From assembly GCA_030435675.1 (NCBI GenBank), contig CM059624.1, positions 11,370,769-11,434,768 on the forward strand: 64,000 nt of DNA. Direction: 5' to 3'. Shown here piece by piece: positions 10,289-20,979 of the stretch; the first letter of the stretch is position 1; every line of letters begins with the position of its first letter. Source of the stretch: Steinernema hermaphroditum. Its lineage: Eukaryota; Nematoda; Chromadorea; Rhabditida; Steinernematidae. A model generated the notes under the pieces. It had not been told where the DNA came from. It worked only from the letters and a program-made list of their open reading frames with translations, and did not search any database. The translations under genes and the position numbers were made by a program.

Positions 10289-13200
10289 TTTACTGTTACT
10301 TATACGATGCTGAAATGATCGAAAAATGACAATCATAGAGATTCGGTTTTTCTTGAATGAGTGATCGAGATTAACTAAATACAATACACGTATGTGATGA
10401 AGAAAAACAAGCGCAATCGTTCCGCGAACGACCAAAGAAATTAAGATACAATCAGTGAGTACATTTCTAACAATCAACAGCTGATACAATATGGCCACAA
10501 ACACAGCAAAAACAAATTCAATAACTAGCCTGGTATGTTCTGCCTGATGTTTGGAAGACTTTGTTAACGAAGAATTGAGCAGTTTTTTGATTTCATTCCG
10601 CATAATTAAGATTCGTCGTTCAGCGTTCGGAGCATACATACATTACATTTACTCTTGAATCAGTGGCATTCACCACTCAAGAAATCTCATAATGCACAAT
10701 GAAGAACCGTAGATCACCGTTGTCGCTATTTCTCTTCTTTCTTCGGAGCAGGACACGACGTCGGATTTGAAGGCAGCTATCCTCTCAGTGTGCGCGGACT
10801 TCGAAGTGATGAAGAGGCTGTATCCAGAAGATACGCTGTGGTGGAACACGATAGGCGACGTGGAATCCCATCTTCGGAGCGGCTGGCGGCGCAGACTTCG
10901 AATCTGAAATTCAGAAATGACGGATCTTCTACTACTCGGGACGTTTAGGGCACAGGTGACGCTTCGGAGCTCGCATCTTTTCGGAGAGATAGTTCTTTGA
11001 CCCGGACGTTGCGACGTCGTGGTGGTGTCTCCATAGCGTCCGTGACTTTCAGCAAGAGTACCACACGGAGTTTCGCTCTTTTTTGTTTCACTGATCTGCA
11101 GGTAACTCCGTGGTGCTTGAGGTGGCATTCTGACGGGACGCGCAGCTGAACAGTTATGATGCAAATGCGAAGAATCACGACGAGGAAACCTCATCGTTAT
11201 GTCGCTGCACGATCTGTACATCCATCACTTTATTCATCACCTTAAACGCTCTCACAAGTTCTTCGTTGTTTCACATTTTGTTTCACATTTTCTCTTTCGA
11301 TAGAGGCATTACTGTTGTTACATTCATTTTCCATTTTCCATTACTGTTGTTACATTCATTCGATTCTTGTGTGCGCGAAATTGCGCTAATGAAGGAATAG
11401 TGTAAGTGTCGGCAAAATTCACTTGATCTGAACTCTACAGCTATCCTTGAAAAATAAATGCGTATAGGTAGCGAATGTAATCCCGTGTTGTCTAGGACAT
11501 CACCTGCTTATGGATCGTCTTACATTAATGTTTCAATCTTAAGTGCTCCGTAGAGGAAGGCGCGACATGAACACATGTTCACAGTGAGCCACACAGACAC
11601 CTCATGTAGACCGGTTCATCTACCGTGTTAGACGGAAATAAAAACGATTTTATGAGCGCCAATCTTGCCGCCCACAGGGCTATGGTGTAACCACCATCTG
11701 TTAGACGCTTTGTTTTTAGGACTAAAGGCTAAAAATACAAAACACAGAAACGTCTTTAATTGTGTCGGAGTTTCATAACTTATTCCACATTCATAATATT
11801 ATCAAGAGAATCGCATCAAAAGTACAGAAAAAAGACGGATTTCCTTTAGCTGTTCACTGCAATAACAGACGATGTTTCAGTCTTTTCGCGATCCATTAGG
11901 TACGAACAAACGGTCCTTGTCTTTGTCAAATTCGCGCTCTTCAGAGTCGACAAAGAGAGGAAGACAAACGCCTCGGCAGGGTTCGGAAGGGCAGCTCACG
12001 CCCAAGCATCGCTTAGGCCAGGCACATGGCGGGTTACAAACTAAATGCGGCTCTCGATGGTTAGCAGAAAATGGGGATAGGTACCGTAATTGACGCGTAG
12101 AGGTTGACCGGAAACATTCACGATGAAGTTGATCGAAGTGATCTAAAGTGAATTATGACTTCGTGTGAAAAGTAATAATATACCAGAAAGATGAGAGATT
12201 TCCACATCACTACCAGCGACCAAATGAAGGTCTGCTACCCGGAACAGCAGTTCTTTTCGAACTTGACCTGATTTTTGCCCCCATTCAGAAAGTAAACCAC
12301 AAAACAGCATGACACGGTTCCTGGTAATTAGAATTCGCAGCGATTTGGGCATCGCTGTTTCGCACACACTCTACTAAAGACTAGAATAAGCTTCGGGGAC
12401 GCCTTTGCCAGGCCACACACCGTTTTGCTTCATATTACGAATTAGAAGTTGCCCTGATACACATAACGCCATTGATTTTATGACTTTCCTTTCGACCTGC
12501 ATGGAACTTAGGTGGAAGCCACTCGAGGAGGAAGCGCAGTTTTCAGGGCGTGACCTTCTGGGACCCCTTGCGGGAGAAAAAAAAAAGAAAACTTACCTGA
12601 GTACGTTTTCGAATATCACGATTACCCTAAAGCGTATGTTTGATCTAAACAACCAATTGTTGCAAAGGTGATCCGTTTTCAAAGCAATCAATAGTAGAAG
12701 GTGACACCGCAGCTCATCCCCGGCAGTGGACTATATGCGATCAGGCTTACAAGGCCCTCTTGCAGATAGTCCTTGGTTACTCCACGTAATACGCGTGATG
12801 TGTTGCTAAGAATAAGCCGCATGATGGCCTGCGCTCTTTATCATAGTAATAAGAATTTTTAGAAATAAATGTTAGGAGTTAGGCTGCAGGCGAGCCGCAG
12901 GCGAGCTCTGCATTCATTTTTTGGAACGGGTCTATCCAAGCATAGGTTAGGCTTAGACTCATGCCTATGGATTTTAAGGGAGCTCGAAGGGGATCTTCCT
13001 GTTGTACCTGATAATTATCAATCGGATCACCGTTTCCGACCGTTCCCTTCTTATTTATATAAACGCGACTGCGCGCGAATTCGCGCCCTCCGGGTACTAA
13101 AAGCCAAGTAGCCCATAGCCCTGCGGGCGGCCAGACACCATAGCGGCAAGATTGGTGCTCATGTAACCTTTAATGGCTGAAGTGGGCGAAAAAAACCGCA

Positions 13201-13657
13201 AAGGTTCAGGAAACGCGAAGCAACATCTCTTCTGGTTACAAAACAGGCAAAAAAGTCATTGAACAACTGCAAAAAACTCAAAGCCTAGCATCGCCAGGGA
13301 CATAGTGAAAGTAGAACGCTACCATCTCAACTGTCTGTGTGGCTCATTGCGAATGTTTACCGTTTATAAGCGGGCGGTGTCGGCTTTGGTTCCCCTCGGG
13401 GTCCTTATTTTATGTGGGTTTCTCCGTGCGCACGGAAAACACATAGACACACATACACACAGACCAACGGACCCGTCGGTTCTCCGTTTATATATAAGGG
13501 GACTAGAAGAGATTTATATTTTATTGGAAGACATATTTGAAAGAAACCGTGTCATCTTTCTTTACGTACCGAGACAAACACTGAATACACTTTAAAGGTA
13601 CATTATAAACATGAGCTCGATTATCCTTAAAAATCTTCGCAAATCATTTAGTTCATT
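10289..13657. other. 3.4 kb without a recognisable gene; repeat fragments
   Basis: Upstream DNA of A5 (to about 10640) shares similarity with that of A4. About 10840-11060 contains GGCTGGCGGCGCAGACTTCG and neighbouring units also found in RepA copies near 38585 and 56950. About 12940-13000 is a weak RepC copy. About 13420-13500 holds a perfect inverted run (TTTCTCCGTGCGCACGGAAA) and a CA-rich stretch. Open frames here (for example 10670-11221 minus, 13305-13595 plus) lack homology I can name and overlap these repeats, so I do not call them genes. Confidence 0.4.
11307..11362. repeat. Short direct tandem duplication, 32 bp period
   Basis: ATTACTGTTGTTACATTCATT occurs at 11308 and again at 11340, separated by CCATTTTC-type sequence. 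Just upstream TTTCACATTTTG/TTTCACATTTTC is also doubled. Simple local duplication. Confidence 0.7.
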
Positions 13658-13959
13658 TTATCCCACATAGACGCACGACGGAAGCGCGGGGCAGACAGGT
13701 TCTTCGCATGTGAAATCCGGCATTGCAATGCACTTGTGGGGAAATATGCAGTGATGATGGCGACAGGCTGACAACACGACGTCAGAATTTTGACAACCAG
13801 ATTGTACTCACGATTTTGCTTGTCGAGAAGGTCAAAAACATCACTAAGTCTGGAATCGAAGGTTGGCTTGAGATCTTCAGCGTGTACAGTCCGCTGCAAA
13901 TCAGCGATTAACATCAGAAGGGGAAATAGCCAAACGAGTTTTGTGAACACTACACCCAT
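13658..13959 (-). CDS. Small secreted Cys-rich protein (about 85 aa)
   Basis: Two exons: 13812-13959 and 13658-13767, joined over a 44 bp GT-AG intron (gtgagt ... ttgtcag). Residues 1-27 from MGVVFTKLVW form a signal peptide with a hydrophobic core and an Ala before the mature Glu-Asp-Leu. The mature part has a short linker and then six cysteines starting at NPC, with KC in the middle and ending near the stop. Spacing of the first three Cys (PCx4Cx5KC) resembles the other two Cys-rich genes here (20.2 kb and 29.5 kb). An upstream in-frame ATG at 14007 would put 16 residues before the signal peptide and is less likely. Confidence 0.65.
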
Positions 13960-14341
13960 CTCATCTGCGTGCACGCTTGATTGTGAGCTTTCAAAGGAGA
14001 GCGCCATCGTTCAAAATGGAGTACGCGTTTGTCGTTTGAAGTTCAAAGACGAAAGACGCGCGTCGACGAGCACATTTCTTGTTTCATTGTGAACTGATAC
14101 GATTTTAGCCGTAGCATTCGTCGAGAAGTAGTGAAATGCACTGGATTGCATTGTTAGTGTTTAAAATACAGGAGATGACAGAACAAACCACAGAACTTGA
14201 ATAGCGGTTACCTCGCCCTCTGATATTTTTTGCCTTTTGCCCTCTGATCCGATTCTGATGATGGTCCAAGCAATACATTCATTACATCTGTATCTCTACC
14301 GATATAATTTTGATCCATATTTTTATAAAGATTTTATGTGG

Positions 14342-15601
14342 TTATATCTGACTGGCGACGGCGACGACAGTCGCGTTCCGTCTTCTGCACATGTTTCTCA
14401 GTTCACTGTTGAAAAGTACAGGAATTAGCCTGAAATCCGTCATTAGCACTCGAAATAAACTCTGAAATTACCCATTGAGGATAAATCCAAGTATGACGTG
14501 AAAGAGAGAGAACCAGAAACGTGCGAAGGGGGAGTCGAAGTGATCCGAAAGGACATGTGTCGTTACGACTCCAGAGCAGATTACGATATTGAGGCTGAAC
14601 GACTGGAGAAAGAAGCGGAGGTTCTGGCGGTTGCTGAAGCTACCGGAGGACTTCATGATCGTCTAGATCAGTAAATCGCCTATGTGTCGTGGATCGTGAG
14701 CCTACCGTATAGAGAATCACTCTGACGAGAGTCAGAAGATCGACAGATAAGGCTGCAAAGGCACACGATCCCCATATGATGACCACAATGGTGATCATTC
14801 GCTTCGCTTCGGAGAACTCTTGGTCGCTGTAGTTGCATCCAAGAGCCAGAATATCGTATCTTTGTCGAGAGAAGACGAACTGGCTGCACTTGACTGAAAT
14901 CGTTCTGATGAGGGGCATTCTGATGAACGGGATCAGCTTACAGAAAAATGACAGGGAGGTGATGATCCCGGCCAGAACGGCCAGAAGCAGATGCACAGCA
15001 GCCTGTTTCCACTGAGCTTGAGACGATTGGTTGTAGTGGATGGGGAAGTAGACAGCGCAGAAGCGATTGACGGCGACGACGAAGTGGATCAAGTAGGTTG
15101 TTGAGAGTGAAAAGACGAACACCGTCGTGAACGCTATGTTGAGAGAATCCGATACGGAACTGGACATCATGACATAGGGTGTGAAGAAGATGGCAGTGAT
15201 CAAGCAACTGACTACTTCAGCGATTGACCGATGTAAAAGAAGACGTCCATAGAAACGACCAAAGACGGATGTTCTTAGAACGCCGTGGATCAAAATTCCA
15301 TTGGCAACGATGCCTAACATCGCCATCTAAAGAAGAACAGATAACTGAAAGATCTGATCATTCGACTTACAAAGATCATAACGAAACCAACGATGTAATG
15401 TTCTGTGTCATTTACAGCATGCTCTAGAACGCCGTCAATGCTATCGTATCGCTGGCCAAAAGCGCCAATTTCTGAAAGAGGATCACCTCTTTCTGTTCCA
15501 GGAAAGATGTAGGGGCATTGAGATGTCTGGTTGCAGGCAGATGAAGATACCATATGTGAATCATTATGTTCCGACGACTGAGTAGTAGTCAGCATCACCA
15601 C
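14342..15601 (-). CDS. 7TM GPCR, Srx-like chemoreceptor (about 373 aa)
   Basis: Exons: 15371-15601, 14706-15326, 14472-14662, 14342-14429; total 1122 nt, introns 42-44 bp. The N-terminal 65 residues are polar with potential N-glycosylation sites, then TM1 (GIVANGILIHGVL), TM2, and a third segment ending in VNRFCAVYFPIHYNQ. Such an NRF-x-AVxxPxxY sequence at the TM3 end is typical of the nematode Srx group. The end ILNGLIPVLFNSELRN also fits the NGLxxxxFNxExR pattern after TM7. Predicted chemosensory receptor; ligand unknown. The start in exon 1 is uncertain: several Met residues precede TM1. Class assignment rests on motif memory only. Confidence 0.75.
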
Positions 15602-16748
15602 AACTCAAACCACGAGAATAGTCTTTTTGTTGGCTAATTGGTATTTATGAGGAACATGGTGAAGTTTGTGTCGTACGCTAAACAACAGCAGGTGACCTTG
15701 AATAATATAGGACAATTAACATGTCTGTTAACAGTAATCCAATCCACTCTGAAAAGGTCGATTCTGTTCACTGTTCTTTTCAGACTCCAGAATGAACTCT
15801 TAGAATAAGGTGAGTAGGTCGTTCTCGACTGTGATGTAATTGATACAGTGACGAGTGACGAATGACGTGGCCTTAGTGTTCTGACGTGTGCATATCCTTT
15901 ACTGTACACAAATTTCGAAACTTTCGTATTTTGTAGAATGTGGTAGCACAGCCATTTTGCAGCTGATCGCCGACGCAACTGAAGGATGTGCCATTGGTGG
16001 GGTCATCCGTCCGCTCACTCAGAAATGAGTTGAGTGAGCGATCGGTCTGGTGTCATGACAGCCCATCGCCGACAATTTCTGACGTCGGACATCTTGTTGT
16101 CAGCTATGTCTATGTCTATTGATTTAATGCGAGTCCGAAGGGCGAGCCCTGTAGTCTGGGCATCTTCGAACGAAAGAGCACACTACTATTGGTGGTATTA
16201 CGATCGCAATTAATATGCGAAGAGCTGTCTGGCGATGGGTTGGGTGGAACTCGGTCGGTCTTGCCACCACCACTCGAAAACCCACACCGTCTCAAGAAGC
16301 CGAATCTCGCGCACACTGACGGGATCGCCGCGTTCGACTCTGCCACCGTGCTCTCCACCAAAACCATAAGAAGATAGTGTTCTCTACGACTTTTATCCGG
16401 AGTACCAATGATGATCGAAGAACTTAGTACGCTTTGACAAAAGGGTTATCCAAAACTAACCATTTACCGAAACGGAATTCAACGAATCAGCCATAGTTTC
16501 CTCCAACCTCTAGTTTGAACCAAATGTAACAACATTGTTAGAAATACCAAAAAAGGAGCACGTATCGACTGTGGCTAACAAGAATTAAAGAAAAACTAAT
16601 ACACGTTTCAATGTTAAGTTAAACTGCTGTAAGACTCAAATTTGGTTCCTTCAATTACCGTAACTTGCAGAGGGCTCGTCTATAAGGGTGCATTATTGCA
16701 GTTCAAATGTAAGGTTGTTTATTTTTGTCCATTTCAAAGAGCAACACA
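15602..16748. other. Intergenic; RepA end-like and RepC fragments
   Basis: About 15985-16060 carries GAGTGAGCGATCGGTC and its inverted partner, matching the terminal part of RepA copies near 38770-38840. About 16128-16165 is a RepC copy. The open frame on minus at 16116-16367 runs through these and is not called a gene. Confidence 0.4.
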
Positions 16749-17641
16749 CTAGACAAGGTTCCTCTCTCTAACCGCATAGCTTCTTACAACGTTCTTTGCG
16801 CGATGAATTAAATTCAACAAAGCTTTGCGATATGGAGTGACAAATAGGACGGTAACACTGTAGCTTAGGAAGACATCCACGACGCGGAGGTGAGAAACAA
16901 TGGATACGACGGTTGGTAGCATAGAGGGCCAAAATAAAAGCATTATTACGCAAAGTAGACAAGGAAAAATGTCGAGGACTATGGGAAACAGCGCCAAGAA
17001 GATCAGATTTATCGTCACGATCATCAGCAGACGATGCTCATTGCTCACAGTGCTCATAGCGGACCTTTGAACGCTAAGCGAGCGGTAAATATGAGAAATG
17101 CAAGCAGCTTAATACACCAGAGGCAGAGAGAGGCAACGACAGTGAGGAAATATACAATGTGGATCGCACTGAGGCCAAGCTCAAAATAGAGGAAACGTTT
17201 TCCATCGATTCTGGCGCTCTGCAGAATCGTAAGGAAAAGATAGGCAGGGAATCCGGAGACTATGCTTGCACTCAAGTGCAACGCCCCGCAAGAAAGCGCA
17301 AATCTATGAGATCTGAAGAGATGTATTCTCTGCGGACGGCATATCTGCCAATATCTGAATAAAAAGCATATATACACGGCTACGCACTTGTTGACACATA
17401 GGACGAAAAAGAGGACGTAGAGAACGCTAAGTATACTGTCAGCTACAAAGGAAGCTAAACCCATACTTCGGTAACAAATTTTCGGCGACTGCAGCGCTAC
17501 TTCCGGTTGAAAGAGAACACTAACGAAGCTAATGAACATGAAGTACCAGAAGGCCAGGTTGAGAATCGTTTGGCGATGCAAACGAAGTGTGGAGGGAGAC
17601 TTTGAAGTGTGGAGGGAGACTTCCGTCATTGTTGGTTGCAT
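16749..17641 (-). CDS. 7TM chemoreceptor, Srh/Str-superfamily-like; N-terminus lies in repeat DNA
   Basis: Two exons, 17118-17641 and 16749-17073, joined over a 44 bp intron (gtgtat ... cgcttag), total 849 nt (282 aa). The sequence KSPSTLRLHRQTILNLAFWY matches the KTPxxMxxxKxxLLNLHxW pattern at the start of TM2 in Srh/Str proteins. The end FVTPYRKALLNL matches their HxPYRxxxL tail. The hydrophobic segments fit TM2 to TM7; TM1 is absent. The residues before KSP are encoded by RepA copy A, which supplies the candidate ATG at 17641 (the frame stays open to 17743). The TM1 exon may have been lost or displaced by the repeat, or may lie upstream of it. Likely a broken or altered gene, although the remaining frame is clean. 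Confidence 0.6.
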
Positions 17642-18140
17642 AGTGATCGCCCCGGCTCCCAGAAGGCCTGGAACACCAGGGAGCCGTAGTTCCACCGTCT
17701 CGCCAAAAAGCCCGTTACGACCGCCCGACTCTACCCGAGCCATCAGAGAAGCCGAAGAAGCGTTGCAACTCCGAAGTCCACGCCGCCAGCCGAACCGAAG
17801 ATGACTCTCCGCTCCGTTGGCTCTGCTCCACCGCTATTCCACTTCCGGAATCAACTCTTCACGACTTCGACGCCCGCGCAAACTAATGGGAACGCTACAT
17901 TCTATTTGGATTCGTCTGCTCCACCGAAATCAGAAGACAATCAGCGACCACGGTGTGACTCTGTTCTTCTTTGTGCATATATGAGACGTCCTGCACGGCG
18001 TAAGCCGTTGATTCGGGAAGATAAATCGTGTAAAAAAAAAAAAGCTATGGGTACAAAAGTGCCTATTTTTTTTTTAACAAAACCAATGCATATGCCATAA
18101 CACACATCATTTATATGAGCAGCTGAAGAAGACAAACACT
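17600..18140 (-). repeat. RepA copy A
   Basis: Contains the RepA hairpin core GGCTCCCAGAAGGCCTGGAA at 17654 with its closing GGGAGCC at 17679-17685, then the module with GCATATATGAGACGTCCTGC near 17975. Compared with copy B (38.4-38.9 kb) the terminal part before the core is missing, replaced by the Srh-like gene. RepA copies here are B, C (51.95 kb), D (53.8 kb) and E (56.6 kb). Nature unknown; no transposase seen. Confidence 0.6.
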
Positions 18141-18743
18141 GACGAGGTGAGTAGGAAAGTCAAAACTCGAATGTCAAAAACTTAACTAGCCGTGGAGAAG
18201 AGCCTCTCGCTTTCGGCTAACGTTGCCAAATATCCGGCATGAACAGTGCTTTAGAGTCGAATTTTAAGTCGAGTTTTTCCAAAAAGTCAAAAGTCAAAAC
18301 CCAAAACTTACACAACCCTGTTTCCGAGTGATATACGCTTATGTCCTAGCACGACACGATGTCAGTCCTGTGACGTGTCAGTGCCTTCACTATTTGTAAG
18401 GCATAATAGAGGGCGGCATCCATTACTTTAGTCCCAACATTAGCGAAAAATTGTTGTATCGTTACAAATTTTACACTTGCAGGATAAAATACATATACAC
18501 TTTCCAGTCAAAGCCAACACTTGCCGCGTATGAATTCATTTGACCCTCCGTTAGCTTCAGTTACCGCCAATCTGCGCATTTTCTTTGGAAAGCGTTTTAT
18601 CGCCCCCATAAAAAAAGAAAGTTGCTGCATAAATATGAATGTAGCAATTTACAAAAAAGAAACAGATGAGGTAAGTATTGGGTTGATGCATAATAAATGA
18701 GCCTTTTTGAAAGTAGATATTTATTATCAAAAAGGCACACAAT

Positions 18744-18817
18744 CTAATCAAGGTATTCGCCGTTAGCATCAACAACTTCGGCCCACTTCTGGGACAAGAG
18801 CCGGATCTCTGGTTCAT
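18744..18817 (-). pseudogene. Mariner transposase C-terminal fragment
   Basis: Minus-strand frame ending at the stop 18744-18746 reads PEIRLLSQKWAEVVDANGEY plus two residues. The KWxxVxxxNGEYx ending is typical of the mariner transposase C-terminus. Upstream the frame is lost, so it is a remnant inside the element. Confidence 0.6.
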
Positions 18818-18837
18818 AGAACACAAGGGGTTTGGGG

Positions 18838-19190
18838 TCGAAAAATGTTTTGGTCCAATTTTCGACCTTTTTGCCTTATTCTAAGTGATTTCCTCCGATA
18901 TCGTCGCTTATTGATTAACACTTATGACAGTAAGATAGAGCTATGAGTGTGCTATATGAATGTGCAAAGCACAGTCTATCAGCTCAAAACGAAGAGCCAT
19001 TCTGGAGGTCAGCTTGAAAATGTGAGATCTTGGGCAGTGGTACTTTTTGGGAATCTAAGGGTCATTTTTTCCACTTGTGGCCTTTGTTTCATTAAAGTTG
19101 AAATGAGCTCGTGGAGTCAGTATGTGGGCATGGTAGCTGTGAGTGATAGCTACCTAATGCATACCTTTGTTGCCTGTTATAATACTCAAC
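18838..19190. repeat. Dispersed repeat RepB, copy 1
   Basis: Shares TTTTGGTCCAATTTT, TATGACAGTA, GAGCCAT, CACTTTTTCCAC-like, GGTAGCTG and other blocks in the same order with about 59812-60120. It is enclosed by the mariner inverted repeats, so it is either internal mariner sequence in a second decayed copy or a nested insertion. Confidence 0.45.
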
Positions 19191-20201
19191 CAATTGGAAA
19201 CGTTGGAGTTAACAGAACATGGTGATCCGAGAAGGCCATATTTTTTAGACTGCGTCACTTTCTGATATATGACGAACACATCGATAGGTGCGTTCAGTAG
19301 GTTAGACCCAAGGATGTACGTGATTAAAAGCAGTCAGCGTCCATAACACAATTAATACCATAGGAAGCCCGCACATGACTTAGCATTTCGCCATGTCGAG
19401 GTGCCAAAAAATGACCGTCAAGACAGAATAGACCTGCAACAGCAAGAGGAATGCAGTGGACAAGCGGCGAATCATAAAGTGGAGTGAGAGTTCGCTGTAC
19501 TAAACAACGCGCCTATCAATTATGCCCTATGGGTACACATGGCGAAATTAAAGGATGTTTACCAAATGGCTCATTTTCAATGCATCAACCCAATACATTT
19601 ATCATAGAATGAATAGAATGGGCATTACAAACTGTTTTCATAGACCAAAATGAAAAATCCACACTTCATACTGAGTGATTTTCCACCTAAAGGCTCATGA
19701 TTTAATGGCCTTCAGATCCTCTAAAAACCTCCTTTTTGTCCAACAGGGAAACAAACTCGGGAAACCTCTATGGCAAAGTAACAACGTCAAGAAGAACGAA
19801 CGGAGTACGTGGCTCTTAGAACCGATGCGAGAGCAAATCTTTTTATGTTTGAACAATTAAAGCGTTAGACTCAGCTTCACACTTTACCGGTAATTCCCAT
19901 GTGCTTTTTTGTAGTTAAAAGTTAAAAGAATAGATGTATTACGATTAATGAGCGACTTACGCGAAAGTTAGTCTTTAGTGCAAGTGCTTGAAGCTATTAA
20001 ATGAAAACAATGTGTGTGTGACTTAGAGCCCACTAAGTCCTCATCAGTAAGCTCTTGTGTTCCCAAAAGATCTTCTTTCCCGAGTGAAACAAAGGATCTC
20101 TATATGTGCAGAAGTTTCCTCTTTCGATTCTGATTCCACACAAACAAACAACTGCTTTTAACTCAATTAGTGCTTTATTAATACGCCGTGGCAGTTAAAA
20201 A

Positions 20202-20547
20202 TTAGTGGTTCCAATTCCTTCTGGTGTAAGGGAAGCAGATGTTGTCGCAGTCTCCACCTTTGCACTCTACATTTTTTATGCACTTCTGGTCGGGAGCACA
20301 GGGAGGGTCACAAACTGAACAAAATGAAGTCATTCTATGACGACTCACTCTTACCTCTATCTGCACGATTCGTCAAGATATATCCCAAAGCTCCATAAGG
20401 AGCGAAGTCCTTTGAGCTTTTAGTCTTTGATTCCTCGGCACTCAGATCTTGCGCATACGTACAGACCTATGTAAAGGTGTTAGATCTAAGGAGCACTCAG
20501 AAACGTACCAGAAGACAAAACAACATCACCACGGTTGTCAATCTCAT
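20202..20547 (-). CDS. Small secreted Cys-rich protein (about 87 aa)
   Basis: Three exons: 20509-20547, 20355-20466, 20202-20314; total 264 nt, introns 42 and 40 bp. The first exon and the beginning of the second make a signal peptide (MRLTTVVMLFCLL then VCTYA) with likely cleavage before QDL. A polar spacer is followed by a Cys-rich end beginning CDPPCAPDQKC, with seven cysteines in the mature protein, ending in a basic FPYTRRNWNH tail. Divergently placed against rpt-5, with 432 bp between the starts. Secreted protein of unknown role; the first-half Cys spacing resembles the genes at 13.7 and 29.5 kb. Confidence 0.75.
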
Positions 20548-20979
20548 TACGGACGGAAAGTGAAACGGCGTTGTTTACGCTGGACGCGTCGACGATCGGT
20601 GCGGGTGGAACAGTTCATTTATAGGTCGACTCGGGTGAAGTTTTGCGTAAAAGCAAAAACGGAGACCTTTGTTCGAAGTGGGTCACTTGAAACACTTGGT
20701 TATTTCCTATGTTTTTGTGCACGAACGGCACAAAAGGTCAACGAAAGCGAAATCGGATGCACTGCAGGTGTCCTTTGCACGCTCAGGAACCGGATCTCGT
20801 CTCATCTGAAGTAGTTCCGGATTTCATTTTGAATGCAAAGTCCGGTTTGAATGAAATGGACGGACGACAATATGCATCACCTTATCGCATCGCTTTCATC
20901 AAGAACATGTGCCATAAATGGCACATTATTTCTCGACAAAATCATAACGGGAAATCGGTGGGTTTTACTGCACGTCGCC

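Larger units (their letters stand above)
18676..19595. mobile_element. Decayed mariner-type element, about 920 bp
   Basis: Left end TATTGGGTTGATGCATAATA (18676 on) and inverted right end TGCATCAACCCAATA (to 19595) form terminal inverted repeats flanked by TA, the mariner target. The inner arm (AATGAGCC / GGCTCATTTT) also matches. The length is below that of a complete mariner (about 1.3 kb). Only a short C-terminal transposase piece remains. Confidence 0.7.

Noticed and set aside
10670..11221. 183-codon open frame on the minus strand
   Set aside because: It has low-complexity Arg/Ser-rich composition and overlaps RepA-like blocks. No splice support, no domain and no paralogue.
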